The notes under the pieces are model-generated. The model did not search any database. It saw nothing but the letters and a program-made list of their open reading frames with translations, and was not told the DNA's origin. The translations under genes were made by a program, and so were the position numbers. From Eudorina sp. 2006-703-Eu-15 (taxonomy: Eukaryota > Chlorophyta > Chlorophyceae > Chlamydomonadales > Volvocaceae), in NCBI GenBank assembly GCA_003117195.1, contig BDSI01000005.1, positions 1,906,857 to 1,970,856 on the forward strand: a stretch of 64,000 nucleotides of DNA. Reading direction: 5' to 3'. This document shows, piece after piece, positions 10,967 to 21,764 of this stretch (its first letter is position 1; each line of letters opens with the position of its first letter).

Positions 10967-12391
10967 ATGTCGTTTCCTTTCACCGATCCTGAAGATTCCC
11001 TCTGGATTGTGTTGCACGTTAACCCCGCCGACGTTGTTGCTGCGGTAAGTCGTTGTTGCGGTATATATCGTCCAGCGGTCCAGATGTCCATACATGTTAA
11101 AGATTTTGACAGTCACCGCATAGAACATTTTAAGATGCTCGCGGCTCTGTGTGTGGGAACGTCCGCAGGGATTTCAGTGGTAATGAGCGCACATTGCGGG
11201 TATGGCCCGGGACAGCCGGCCGCGAGCTATTCCAATTGCAACTTCAAGGTCTGGTTAAAAGATCACCGCCTCCGCGGACGGTATCATTCTGTATTGAAAC
11301 AGCAGCGGGAACAGGTGCGTTATCTACATTGCTTATCCGGTTCAACTCCGAAGGTAGCGCACCCACCTGCCAGACTGGTCGCCTGCAATAATGACTCATC
11401 CCTGGTGCACACGGGTGAACAGAATGCGCTGCGTGCCGCGTTTGCTCGGCAATCTATAAATGACGATGACTAACGCGATTCCATAAATGGCGATGACTAA
11501 CGCGCATGTGCGTCCCTCGGCAGTCCGCCTGCGCCACGCACACAGCGCCACATGCGGCCAAGTCGAGGCAGACCTGACACGTGGACAGATCTCTCAGACC
11601 CATATCAACACATCATCACCCTGCGGAGGGCTTCGGCACTCAGCTATGGCCATGCAATACGGTACCTTCTCTGCGCACGCGCCCTTCCTTGCGCAGGAGC
11701 GCGGCTGTGGCTTCCCGGCGGGATGAACAGCTACGGCGTCGCAACCTACTGCGCTGCCATCAGTCAGGCACTCCTCGCCGCCCGCGCCGCAGACGAACAC
11801 CCCCAACATCTCCAACATCCCCAACATCTCCAACACCAGCAGTTGCTGCATGCCGCTCCCCATCTGGCACCAGCGGGAACAATCAGCGCCTGGTCTGCTG
11901 GTGGTGGTGGTGGTGGTGGTGGATACAGCGGTAATGGTGGATACAGCGGTAATGGTGGATACAGCGGTAATGGTGGATACAGCGGTAATGCTGCTGCCGC
12001 CACTGTTGCGGGACCGCTTTCCGCTGCAGCCTCCGGACAGGGGGACGCCTGGATCGACTTGCTGTGCACCGTCGCCGACCTGCTGGATGACGAAGGCGGA
12101 GACGCCAGCGGCGGCGTAGCCGGCTCCGCGCCGTGCTCTGAGCCAGGCAATCTGGACCTGGATCTGAATCTGGATCTGGATCCGCACTGGGATCTCCTGG
12201 ATCAAGGTCTGTATGGCGTGGCGGGCGGTACGGCCCAGCAGGCCAGCGAGCGGCCCTGCAAGGACAGGGGCTGGGCCCAGGGGCAGCAGCAGCAGCAGCA
12301 GCTGAGGCTGCAGCACTGGACGCCGTCGGCGCAGGTGGCCGAGGCGGCCGCGCGGCCGCCCGTGACGGTCTGGGTCCACCTGGACGTGTAG
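10967..12391 (+). CDS. Possible gene of unknown function, 3' exon best supported
   Basis: Not recognised. The most coding-like pieces are 10967-11044 (ATG, then DPEDSLWIVLHVNPADVVAA and a GTAAGT donor), 11169-11311 (after GTCCGCAG; contains GNERTLRVWPGTAGRELFQL and SPPPRTVSFCIETAAGT, before GTGCGTT) and an ORF whose first ATG is at 11723, ending TAG at 12389-12391. That ORF encodes SYGVATYCAAISQALLAARA, a His/Gln stretch, four GYSGNG repeats, AWIDLLCTVADLLDDEG, a DLDLNLDLD run and a Gln run. Phases between the pieces do not join cleanly, so one or more exons are missing or the pieces belong to different units. Start and product are unknown. Confidence 0.3.
11903..11991 (+). repeat. In-frame 18-bp repeat encoding Gly-Tyr-Ser-Gly-Asn-Gly
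   Basis: After a GGT run, GGATACAGCGGTAATGGT repeats at 11921, 11939, 11957 and 11975. The period is a multiple of three, so the repeat keeps the reading frame. This is weak support that the surrounding ORF is translated. Confidence 0.9.
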
Positions 12392-14998
12392 GGCGGTGCT
12401 GCGGGACCGGGTCGTCGTCTTCCGGGGTTGAATCATGTCAGTGCACAGGGCTGGCAGGAGGGGCAGGTAGGGGGGGGCGCGGGAGGGGGAGGAGGAAGAC
12501 GACGAGGTGGAGGAAGAAGAACCGTACCGACGCAATGTATTGAAACGGTAATGGAGGGTACCGTAATTGCTTTTTATTGGCGGGGTAAGAAGAACCGTAC
12601 GGAGGTACACATGGAATGAACAGGAGGAATAGCGCGCTGTGCAGCGGCCGGTCAGACACCCGCAACTAGGGCAGCTGGCGGCACGAACAGCGTTTTCAGG
12701 CTCCGGGGATGGATGTTGGGGCGGGGTGGGTGCGCGCGAAGCGCTCAGGGCCGGGCCGTGTGAGGTCCAGGCGGGAGGGGACGAGCCGGAGACCCATGGT
12801 GCTCTTGAATCGAGCCGCTGGAAGAGCACTGTGTTTGCAAAAGGAGATTGCTGAAGGCTGATCCATTCATTCGTGGCTGGTACACTGCAAACATCGCGCA
12901 TCGCCTACCAGCGCTGCGGGACCCGCTGCGGTGTGTCCGTGGAAACGGAGGGGGGGGCTGGAGGGGAGGGACGGGTTGGGGCCGGCCCAGTCGTGACGGA
13001 GTGTCGAGTGTCGCGCACACCGGAAGGGTTTGCCCGCTGCGCCGGGGCAAAGCGGGCTTGCTCGGCAACGAGCGGTTCCTTGCGAACCCGCGCGCACAGG
13101 ACCACGCATGCGTGTGCAATGCGCAATGTGCAACCATCATATGCGGTTGTGCGTGTGTGTTAGCAAGGAGAAAAGCTGAGCGTGTGTGTGTGTATGTGTG
13201 TGTGTGTGTGTCTGTGTGTGCGGGGCCGGGAGGCTGGAGGGACGGGGCCGGGAGCGGCACACATCTGGCCGGGCGCCGGTTCGTGAACAAAGAGTGCCGA
13301 CCACGCCCTCACGCAAGGCCCGCGTGTGTATCCGGGGGCGCATCACGTCCTGCTGTTAGGCCAGGCTAGCCAGGCCAGGCTAGCCAGGCCAGCGAGTCCG
13401 CGGCACAAAGGCATCGGCCCCCAAGGGCACTCCATACCTTGGGACCAACCTCGGCCTGCTCCGTCGGAACAGCGGAACCTGTACACCCACATGTCACAGC
13501 TCACTGGTCGTCTGCATGGCCGCATCCATGACTGTATTCATGGTGTCATTAGCATTATTCCACGTCTCTATCTCTCTTCTCACCCCTAGAAGCAAGATAG
13601 GTACGGCGAATTTCGTGTACTCCCATAATGGAGAGCGCTGCAAAGCGCTTATGTACGATGATGGAGTAGTCCCGGGTCAGGCGAGGTAGGAGGGAGCACG
13701 CCGGCGGGGAGTTGTACACTTAAAGCCGTACACACGGTACATTTTTCTATTTTATCCTTGCCATTGCCAGATAGCTCTTTATGTGTGTGTGGGGGGGGGT
13801 CGTTCGCAGGCAGGACAGTTCACAGGCAGGACAGGAGTTCGTGCGGTGCACGGGGGCATAGCAAAGCTGTTTAATTTCCATGTGTGGGTGTGTGCGTATG
13901 AGAAAACCGAGCCGCGAGGAATTCGTGCGTGTGTTTAGAGAAGAAGCCCGCCCGACCCAAACCGTGTGTGTGACGTGTGGGGTACCCCCGAGTGCGTCGT
14001 CGTGTGCTGATCCCACGCAAGGTTTGCACCCGTGGGGGGGGGGAGAGGGGGGGCATGAGATGCGCGCGCGTGGAGCGCGAGGTGTCGTGCAGCCCCGGCG
14101 CCGTACTGCAGCGAGCACGGCTGGCGAGGGGTGGAGCATGTGTATGTATCTGTGGCGGGACCCACCCGGGGGCCACCCGGGAAGTGGGCTCAGTCGCTGC
14201 AGGCAGCTTAAAATAATGCCTAGCATTCAAGATTTGGGGTCAGTAAAGGTCAGTCTGGATCAGTTGGGGTCCGCTAGCGCCGGGTGTCGTTATGAAAAGG
14301 TCTCTCAGTCCCAACTGCAGGCTTGGTGAGACAAACCCGAGACCGGTTTCGTCCCTTTTGGTCGTGAAATGCAGTCAGTCCCCTTTGGATGTAAAGTGCA
14401 AGTACTTGTAACGTTGTAAGATGAGCAGGCGGGGATGTTTGTTCCAGCGGACGTGGTGCCCTCTCAGGTGCAGGTGGACTGCGACGCGCCCACGCACACT
14501 CTCCTTCCCCCGGGTTCGTTTCTGGGTTTTTTTTCTCTTTTCATTTACATCCCCTGCACACCAGCAACTGCCATTGAGCCCCGTGGGCGGCGTGAGGCAG
14601 CGCGGCCGGGTCGTGGGCGCGATATGGCACGCCCGATCGGTGTGAGGGCAGGGCGGCAGGCGGACAGGTCCATGCGGGTGGGTGCGGTACTGGCATGAGG
14701 GTGCAGCACGGTCCGCCAGCCGCCCGATGAGCCGCATCATGCCACACCGCGCCCACACACCATTTGCGGGTGCATGCGCACCGGCGCGCCCCTTGGTGTG
14801 GAGCGCCTGTGCGCATGAAGAGGTCACCTGGTGAGGCCGCCAGTGTACAAATCCCTACAAATCAGTGGCTGTGGTCCGGCCAGTTGTGATTCGCTGTCAG
14901 AGTGCTGTCAGTCGAACGCTGCCTGGCTGCCTTTGAAGAGGTCGTGGGATTCACCGTTGGATCCAGTCGTAGTGTGAGGGCTGTGAGGTGCTGCAAAC
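12392..14998. other. Intergenic stretch, no supported gene
   Basis: No conserved ORF seen. It contains TG-rich tracts with attached dispersed-repeat heads at 13151-13215 and 13906-13960, and a CCAGGCTAGCCAGG double repeat near 13360-13390. A short plus-strand ORF at 14438-14530 starts FVPADVVPSQVQVDCDAP. It looks mildly coding-like but has no partner exons. Confidence 0.55.
13151..13182 (+). repeat. TG-tract-associated repeat, family A, subtype AGCTGAGC
   Basis: GTGTGTGTTAGCAAGGAGAA followed by AAGCTGAGCG and another TG run. The reverse complement of 43061-43090 reads almost the same (one substitution, TTAGC against TTATC), showing two dispersed copies about 30 kb apart. Confidence 0.7.
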
Positions 14999-15250
14999 CT
15001 GCAATGAATCCCTCGAAGCTGTATCGCTTATGTTAATGACAATATCAAACACATTTGAACATGATCGCGCGTTCGCACCGACAATGCCGGCACTCTCGAG
15101 AATCAGATTTCCGGCACTGGCAACCGCACTCCGTTGAACAGTTGCAGCATTACATACTGTAGTCTCTAATGTGGCGACCAAAACCTCCGTTTGAGGCTTA
15201 GATAATTGCCATGGAACAGTAATGTTTTGTAAAACAAATTGAAATTTCCA
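14999..15250 (-). pseudogene. Stray exon-like ORF, possibly a relict
   Basis: On the minus strand an open frame runs from just after a TGA (15251-15253) to a possible GTTTGC donor at 14998. It includes FQFVLQNITVPWQLSKPQTE, AAGNLILESAG-like small-residue sequence and NVFDIVINISDTASRDSLQ. Composition is protein-like and ordinary, unlike the GC-rich shadow ORFs around it. There is no ATG and no clear acceptor, and no partner exon downstream. It sits divergently just 40 bases from the kinase start at 15291. It could be a truncated gene or a relict. The family was not recognised. Confidence 0.3.
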
Positions 15251-15290
15251 TCAACCTTGACTGTCAACCGTTTAAAGCTCGGTGCTGGGG

Positions 15291-18200
15291 ATGTCTGACT
15301 CTGGTATGGAGATTTTCGTCAGTGGTCGCCTATGTCTATTTGGAGAACACACAGACTGGGCTGGCGAGCACAAAGGCCGGTCAGCATCGATCGTGGAGGG
15401 ACGAACAATTGTGGTCGGCACGCAGGAGGGCATCTTCGCGACGGCAAGGCCCCTGGAGGAGAAGGTGGATGCAACCATGCATATACATACACGGCCACCA
15501 TCCACGTGATTATCACCGTCCACGGCAACGCGCAGGTGCTGCGCATCACCACCACCGACAATGACGGCAAGCGCATAGGGCCCACGGAGCTCACCCTGGA
15601 TGCGTCGGAACTACTTGCAGGCGAGTCCACTCAGTGCTCCGTCATAGTTCCTTCGGGCGTCACGTACGGCATCACACCTTGCTGTGCGCGCTAGGTTCCC
15701 GTTGTTCCAGGCACTCCGGGGAGGGTCGCGTCAGGGGTGGGGTCCAGGTCTTACCGCCTTACGCTCCCTCGGCTGCTCTCGGACCCATGACCAGCCCCCC
15801 CCCCCTCCGGCTGCTCTCGGCCCCACGCGCGCAGTCGCTCGGGGCGGCGGGTTCTTCAGCTACGCCGCCGGCACCGCCTACCGCATCGCCGTGGCGTTTG
15901 ACCTCCCCGGCGGCCTAGAGCTGGTCAACCACACCACCACGCTGCCCATGTCCAAGGGGCTGTCATCCTCGGCCGCGATCTGCGTGCTGGTGGGTCGGCG
16001 GGGGGGGGGGGTGCGTGTGGACGGGGGTGCGTGTAGGTCGGGGTCGGGGGAGTTTAGAAGAGCAGCACATGTGGATGAGGAGTGAAGTCAGGGGAGCACG
16101 CTCTCCGGTGTGTGTATGTATGTGCATGGGGCGTAGCGCCAGGAAGGGGGCTGGGTGTGTGTGTGTGTGTCAGGGGGAGCGGGACGCAAATCTGACGCCG
16201 CGGGGCCCACGAGGGCGCCGTGCCTTCCACCGTGCCTTCCACCGCCACCATTCGACTTTCCAACCGACTCCCACCAACCCGCGGCCTCCTACACCCCCCC
16301 CCCTCAACAGGTGGCCCGTGCCTTCAACCACGTGTACAACCTGCGGCTGAGCACCCGCGGGGAGATGGAGCTGGGGTACCTGGGGGAGATCGCCACACCC
16401 TCCAAGTGCGGTGAGCGGGACCCGGGGGCTGGGGGTTTGCGGGGTTGCAGGGGGCAGGGAGTGGACGGATCGGAGAAGAGGGGTGGCTGGTGACGACAGG
16501 GGGGGCAGCGCGGCACGTACCGTATACAGCTGGGTTCGTGCGTGGGTGGGTGCGTGGGTGGGTGGTAAGGCAACGTGCGTGACGTGCCAGGGGCGCAGCT
16601 GCCCCCGTCGAATGTGCCCGGCGGCTTTAGAGGGGATGGAGGTGCGGCAAGGGACCGTCTCCCTCGGCCGTTGGATAGCGCTGACGAGGCCGCGGGATTC
16701 CGGGCCCGGGCTGGAGGCCGGGCTGGGAGTGCCTGTCTCTGGCGGCTTGGCCGGGCCGTCCGGGGCGGCACCGACCCGCCTGGCGGCTGCGTCCCGCTAG
16801 GGAACTCCGAAACCACTCCTCCGTCAACCCCTTCTCCCCGCAAGGGCGGAAGGCGGCCCCTCCCCCCCCTTCGGAGGAGAGCTCTCCACCGGGTAGAGAC
16901 CTGGGGACCATAGGAGGGCTCCCGGGGTGGCTCCCGAGGGTGGTTTCCCACAACAAATCAGCGCCGGGGGCCACCCGGGGGGCCATCACCGGCTCCCCGA
17001 TCTGCTCATCACTGGCGGGTAGAAAGCCCGGCACCTACCCACTCACTGACCCACTCACTGACCCAGGGCAATGCTCCGGGACTCAGCTCCCCACCGCCCA
17101 CCACCCACCTGCACCTGCACCTGCACCCGTACCTTGCGGGGTCGCAGGCCGCATGGACCAGGCCTGCGCGTACGGCAGTGTGCCGGTGCTGATGACGTTC
17201 GACGGCGACATCCTGACGGTGGACCGCGTGCGGCTGTCGGGTGAGCGGTGGGGGTGGGGGTGGGGGTGGGGGTGCGCTGTGTGGGTTTGTGCATGTGGGG
17301 TTCGAGAGGAACCCGCCCGGTGTGTTTAATGAGAAGTCCACCCGGTGTGTGTTTAGAATTGCAACCCGCCCGCCCGCCCGATCACAGGTGGCAATATACT
17401 TACCATAGAACCTGCGAGGAAAAACTTACCATATGCAGGCGCGCGGACAAGGCAGCCGCGCCACCACCGCAAGGCAAATCATACCGCAAATACTAAATAC
17501 GGAGACGCACGACGCACGCAAACGGATTGGTTACCGACCTGTAAAATATATGATGAATATATGGTGACGGTCCCCACGGAAGCAGCGTCGGTCGTCCATC
17601 ATGCCGGTCCACCCGGGGTGTGTGTGTGTGTGTGTGTGTGTTTAAAGAAGAAACCCGCCAGAGAGAGGGGGAAGGTGAGGCGGGGATGAGGACCAGGCTG
17701 GGAGTGGGGGGTCGGGATGAGGGGGCGGATGAGCTCGCAGGACCACCCCACCGCCTTAACCCGCCTCTCCCCCCCTGCCCCCTTCCGTCCCCTCCCTCCC
17801 AGCGCCCCTGCACCTCGTGCTGGTGGACCTCAAGGCCGCCAAGGACACCACCACCATCCTGCGCTGCCTGCAGCTGGCCTACCCCACCCCGGCATCGGTG
17901 CGTGCGCAGCCCTGCCGGGCGGCTCCGGGGTGGGGCGGGGCGGGGCAGGTCGGGTCGCAGTTAGGGGAGTGGTGAGTGGGGTTAAGACGAAGGTCAAGCC
18001 CAAATTGGGGGCCGGGTGGGGGCGGGGCCGTCGGCCTCCACACGCACCCCGCCAGACCCGCGGTCCCCCTCCCTGTTCCCCAAGGCGACCTCCCTGCGGC
18101 ACCCTACGCGGCCAGCAGTCACACACACGCACCCGCACTCGCTCAGCGCCAGTGCCCACCAACCTTCCGGTTTGCCCACCCTCCCCCGGCCCCGACCCGC

Positions 18201-20358
18201 CCCCGGGCAAACCCGTGCGACCCAGGAGCTCCACGAGGGACTTCACCGGCTGCTGGGGCCCATCAACCACCGGCTCACGGCGGAGGCGCTGGAGGCCATG
18301 GCGGCGGGCGAGCTGCCGCGACTGGGGTGGGTGCAGTGCGGCTGGGGGCAATGGGCAGTGCGGCTGGGGGCAGGGGGCAGTGCGGCTGGGGGCAGGGGGC
18401 AGTGCGGCTGGGGGCAGGGGGCAGTGCGGCTGGGGGCAGGGGGCAGTGCGGCTGGGGGCAGGGGGCAGTGCGGCTGGGGGCAGGGGGCAGTGCGGCTGGG
18501 GGCAGGGGCAGTGCGGCTGGGGGCAGGGGGCAGTGCGGCTGGGGGCAGGGGGCAGTGCGGCTGGGGGCAGGGGGCAGTGCGGCTGGGGCAGGGGGCAGTG
18601 CGGCTGGGGGCAGGGGGCAGTGCGGCTGGGGGCAGGGGGCAGTGCGGCTGGGGGCAGGGGGCAGTGCGGCTGGGGGCAGGGGGCAGGGGGTCGCCCGATG
18701 CTGCAGTACCCCCAGGCCAGCCCCCAACCCGCCCCTTCGCCCTCCGCGGGTTGGCGCCGGCCTCCCCCCCATGACACGCACGCGGCTCACTTCTCCTTGT
18801 ACACACTCTTCTGTATACAGCTATACACAACAACACGCACACGCCATCGGGTGGGTTTCTATGCTAGGCACACCATGCATGCCAAAACCGCCTCTGTTCC
18901 CCCGGCCCCCCCGCCCCCCGGCCCTCCGCCCCCACCCGTCCCCATCCGCCCCCACCCGCCCCCATCCGCCCCCGCCCGCCCGTCCGGGCAGTCGACTGAT
19001 GGTCGAGGCCCAGCAGCTGTTCGACGAGCTGGCGGGGCCGCTGTGCCCCGAGCAGCTCACCGCCCCCGTCCTCCACAAGGTGTGGAGCGGGGGGGGGCAG
19101 GGGAGGGGCGGGGCGGAGGCGGAGGCGGAGGCGGAGGCGGAGGCGGAGGCGGAGGCGGGGGCGGGGGCGGGGCAGGGGCGGGGGCAGGGGCAGGGGCAGG
19201 GGCGAGGGCGGGGGCGGGGGCGGGGGCGGGGGCGGGGGCAGGGGCGGGGGCGGGGCACGCAAGGCGGTGGGGGGGAACAGGGTCGCGGCCCTGCAGTGCG
19301 AGGGTGGGAGAGGGTGCTCAGGCGGGGCACGGGGGAAGGGTCCGGGCGGGGGAGCGGGGGGCTGCGCCCTCAGCCGCGGGAGCGTCACCCTCGCGTCGAC
19401 CCCCCGGAGGACAACCGCTACCCCCACTCGGTGACGTGTCACGGTTTTGCTGTCTTGATTGACACGAGGGATTCGCGGGGTCCGCCTCCCCCCGGGGGAC
19501 CCATCCAGCTTGGGGCCCCACGCGCCCTGCCGGGCGTGGGGTGTCCCGGCTGGATGGGGCACTGCGGCCGTGTCAGCGCGGGGCCACAACCGCCCCCCCC
19601 CCCCCCGGGGATACACCTCCGCCCTCTCGCAGCGGATCGGCGGACGGCTGATGGGGGACGGTCATCACACACACCCAAGAGGGGCACACAGAGACACACA
19701 CACACACACACATACACCCGCGTCGCACCACACCGCACAGCACCGGCCGCCGCGGGGGGTGGTGGTGATCCCGTGGCTGACCTGGTCTGCTGCAGGTGTT
19801 GTCGTACCCGGCCATCCAAGACCTGATCTGGGGCGGCAAGGGGGTGGGGTCGCAGGGCGACGGCACCGCGCAGCTGCTGTGCAAGGGCGCGGAGGAGCAG
19901 GCCAAGGTGGGCGGGCGGGGACGGGGACGGGGGCGGGGGCGGGGCGGCTGGGGATGCGGGTGGATGGGCGCGGTGGTGCATGGAGGAAAAGAAGGGGGGA
20001 GTGCAGGAACTCGTTGGACTGCGACACGTCCAAACTGCGCTGACTGCGGGGGGTAGCTGTTTGCGGGCGGCCGCGGTGACCTGTTGGGATACCGTACACT
20101 CGGTGGGCCCCGGTGCTGTGCAGCACCCCGCCCTGAGCTCCCCGACCCCCGGACTGGTAGGGCAGCAAGGGCCGCACAGCACCTTCCCCCCCTTTGGGGC
20201 CTGGCCCTGAAAATCCCTTTTGGAAGCTTCTAGGAGACCCGCGCGCTGTGCCCTTGCGATCCCTGCAGGTGTGCGCCCTCCTGACCTCGGAGCTGGGCAT
20301 GGACTGCATGCCGCTCACCGTGACGCCCCTGGAGCCCGCGGGCGGGAGTGGCAAGTAG
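15291..20358 (+). CDS. GHMP-superfamily sugar kinase, complete, ten exons
   Basis: Exons: 15291-15464, 15536-15620, 15835-15989, 16311-16410, 17148-17240, 17803-17897, 18226-18326, 18992-19079, 19796-19906 and 20269-20358, giving 363 residues. All phases join. Motif 1 is GRLCLFGEHTDWAG (12-25), the GHMP motif 2 is KGLSSSAA (127-134), GRMDQACAYG (172-181) carries a likely catalytic Asp, and motif 3 is GGKGVGSQGDGTAQ (310-323). These are the ATP-binding and catalytic signatures of galactokinase-like GHMP enzymes, which phosphorylate a small sugar or metabolite with ATP. From memory, the layout and length resemble a GHMP kinase family common in cyanobacteria. The exact substrate (galactose-, arabinose- or uronic-acid-type) cannot be read from the sequence. 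No obvious transit peptide precedes motif 1, so a cytosolic location is likely. Intron 2 is GC-AG. Introns 7 and 8 carry large repeats. Confidence 0.9.
15621..15834 (+). other. GC-AG intron in the GHMP kinase gene
   Basis: The donor reads GCAG^GCGAGT and the acceptor CGCGCAG^TCGCTC. Only this junction joins the frame ending ELTLDASELLA to RGGGFFSYAAGTAYRIA. The nearest GT would shift the frame. All other introns I placed use GT. Confidence 0.7.
17252..17276. repeat. (GGGGGT)n in GHMP kinase intron 5
   Basis: Four GGGGGT units lie right after the exon 5 donor. Further into the same intron, at 17324-17378 and 17617-17660, are two family A repeats with TG tracts and AAACCCGCC or CAACCCGCC ends. 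Confidence 0.8.
17345..17379 (+). repeat. Family A repeat, subtype TTTAGAATTGCAACCCGCC
   Basis: TGTGTGTTTAGAATTGCAAC continues into CCGCCCGCCCGCC. The same sequence is at 51715-51743, within an intron of the codanin gene. Confidence 0.75.
17617..17661 (+). repeat. Family A repeat, subtype TTTAAAGAAGAAACCCGCC
   Basis: A (GT)n run leads into TTTAAAGAAGAAACCCGCC. Close relatives are at 13928-13955 (TTTAGAGAAGAAGCCCGCC) and, reversed, at 28749-28770. Confidence 0.75.
18332..18690. repeat. 22-bp minisatellite in GHMP kinase intron 7
   Basis: About sixteen units of a 22-base sequence containing GCAGTGCGGCTGGGGGCAGG, with two or three units shortened by a base in a G run. Lying wholly within intron 7 (18327-18991), it produces long artificial ORFs on both strands, such as a Cys-Pro-Gln-Pro-His repeat. 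Confidence 0.95.
19081..19260. repeat. GGCGGA/GGGGCA hexamer array in GHMP kinase intron 8
   Basis: A (GGCGGA)n block at about 19112-19157 is followed by GGGGCG and GGGGCA units to about 19258. The strand asymmetry is strong (nearly no C-rich runs on +). It lies inside intron 8, starting straight after the exon 8 donor. Confidence 0.95.
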
Positions 20359-20385
20359 CAGACGCGGGGGACAGCGGGCTGGGGA

Positions 20386-20414
20386 GGGACTCGGGTCCAC
20401 CTTGTAACGGTTAC
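20386..20414 (-). repeat. 29-bp sequence shared with 59437-59465
   Basis: The reverse complement of this stretch is identical to 59437-59465 and begins with the inverted repeat GTAACCGTTAC. It starts 28 bases after the GHMP kinase stop codon. On + it contains TGTAA at 20403-20407, a candidate polyadenylation signal for that gene. Confidence 0.85.
20403..20407 (+). terminator. Candidate TGTAA poly(A) signal of GHMP kinase
   Basis: TGTAA lies 45 bases after the TAG at 20356-20358, inside the 29-bp shared element. The resulting 3' UTR would be unusually short for this kind of alga, so a more distal signal is possible. Confidence 0.3.
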
Positions 20415-20419
20415 CAGGC

Positions 20420-21413
20420 GGGGGAGGGAAGGAGGGGGATTTGGAGAGGCGGTCGGTGCTCAGCGGTGACAAGGAAGGGGGAAGGGGGAAGGGGCGACGC
20501 CTCGCCCCCGAGTTGCGTGCGTGCGGTGTGCTGCGGTTCTGCGCGTGGGGCTGGTCGGGAGGGGGGCGCTGCTGCTGACAGCGGCGCGGGCCGCAAGCAC
20601 TGATGTATGGACGGACGTCCTCGTCGATCCGTGGTGAGCCATCATATTCGAGGTCTCGTAGACATCCTGGTGAACCTCTTTTCATGTGATCTCTTGATGT
20701 GCGCGCTTAGCTCAATAGGGCAACTGGGGAATGAGAGTCCGAGGGCCCATTGTACAATGTGTGCTTATCCATGTCCACTTGTCCAATTGTCCATATGACT
20801 GGTTCATCACCGGACAAATGCGGAACTTGGATTTTTCTGCGCCCACCAAGTTCCGAACACCGGATGCCGTGACCCCGTACGCTGTTTCGTGGACTGCATT
20901 AAAGGCGGTGAGGGGTGACCTCGCGAGCAGCCGTGTTTTGTATGCCTCGCTTTGCTTGGTTGGAGATGAGATGCTTGGCTCGAGGCCAGCGGGTCATGGC
21001 AGTTCAGGATTGGGTGTGTGAGAGGCTGTGCGAGAGGTGTCTGCGACAGTCTGCGAGCTGTGTGGGCCCGTTGGATTGTCTGGTATGTGGTGGATAGTTG
21101 GGGCTTGGAAGAAAGTTGTTCCCCCCGGTGTGTGGCGGGAAGATCTTTGCGTGGGTCCGTGTGTTGCCGGGGTGTGTTGGGCGGCGCGCCGGAGGTTTGC
21201 GGTACAGAGGCGCACATCCGGGTAGGCGAGATACAAACATGTGCTATTGCAGAGGCCGAATTCAAATATTTTATTGTCGTTACTGCTTCAATATTGTTAT
21301 GATCTAATTTTGTGCAAAGTCCACACATTCTGCCAGTCTGGTCACGAGCCAAATAACGTGCCTTTGGCCCACAGAAATAATTTGGACCGTGTAGTTTCAA
21401 ACACTTGGTTTGA
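20420..21413. other. Spacer between GHMP kinase and mL41 genes
   Basis: Nothing is clearly coding. The last 600 bases become less GC-rich, with an A/T-rich patch (21250-21320) shortly before the mL41 start. That patch probably includes the promoter of the next gene, but no specific element is recognisable. Confidence 0.5.
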
Positions 21414-21764
21414 ATGACCGTCCGTTCTATAGTAACGAGCTTGCTACGTGGTGCCAACACCTCCGCGCAAGGGATTACCAAGGAGGCGGTTGTGGATCTC
21501 ATACAGAAGGCAGCATCGAAAGAGCGGGGCTTAAGAAAAGGCTGGCAGGTCAAGGCAGCAGCCTGGGTGAAGAAAGTGCACATCGATCGGGGTGATGTGA
21601 AGGTCGGCCATATGTCTCAGGGGCGTTTCCGCGTCCTGCCACACCTACGGCCTCGATACTTTGTGCCAGCGGACCTGGACAAGTTCGAGCTGAAGCCCTA
21701 CGTGGAAGTGGAGGGGCCCAAGAAGGCGGCCGACACCGCTGCAGCTTCCGGGACGTCACCCTGA
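21414..21764 (+). CDS. mL41: Mitochondrial large-subunit ribosomal protein mL41
   Basis: An uninterrupted 116-residue frame starting at ATG 21414. The diagnostic C-terminal half reads GHMSQGRFRVLPHLRPRYFV (65-84) and then PADLDKFELKPYVE. This matches the 'GRF..P..VP.FVVPDLTGFKLKPYV' signature of the MRPL41/MRP-L27 family, a component of the mitochondrial large ribosomal subunit. The N-terminus (VRSIVTSLLRGANTSAQGI) is Ser/Arg-containing with few acidic residues, as expected for a mitochondrial presequence. The Ala-rich tail beyond residue 100 is an extension. No intron interrupts it, which is unusual beside its intron-rich neighbours. A TGTAA signal was not found nearby. Confidence 0.75.
   Translation: MTVRSIVTSLLRGANTSAQGITKEAVVDLIQKAASKERGLRKGWQVKAAAWVKKVHIDRGDVKVGHMSQGRFRVLPHLRPRYFVPADLDKFELKPYVEVEGPKKAADTAAASGTSP

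Noticed and set aside
16620..17034. ORFs on both strands in GHMP kinase intron 4, considered as a transposon fragment
   Set aside because: No protein motif, terminal repeat or second copy in the window.
17717..19826. ORFs of 580-616 residues on + overlapping the GHMP kinase
   Set aside because: They are read-throughs of the 22-bp and hexamer arrays in introns 6-8. The conserved kinase frame requires these stretches to be spliced out.
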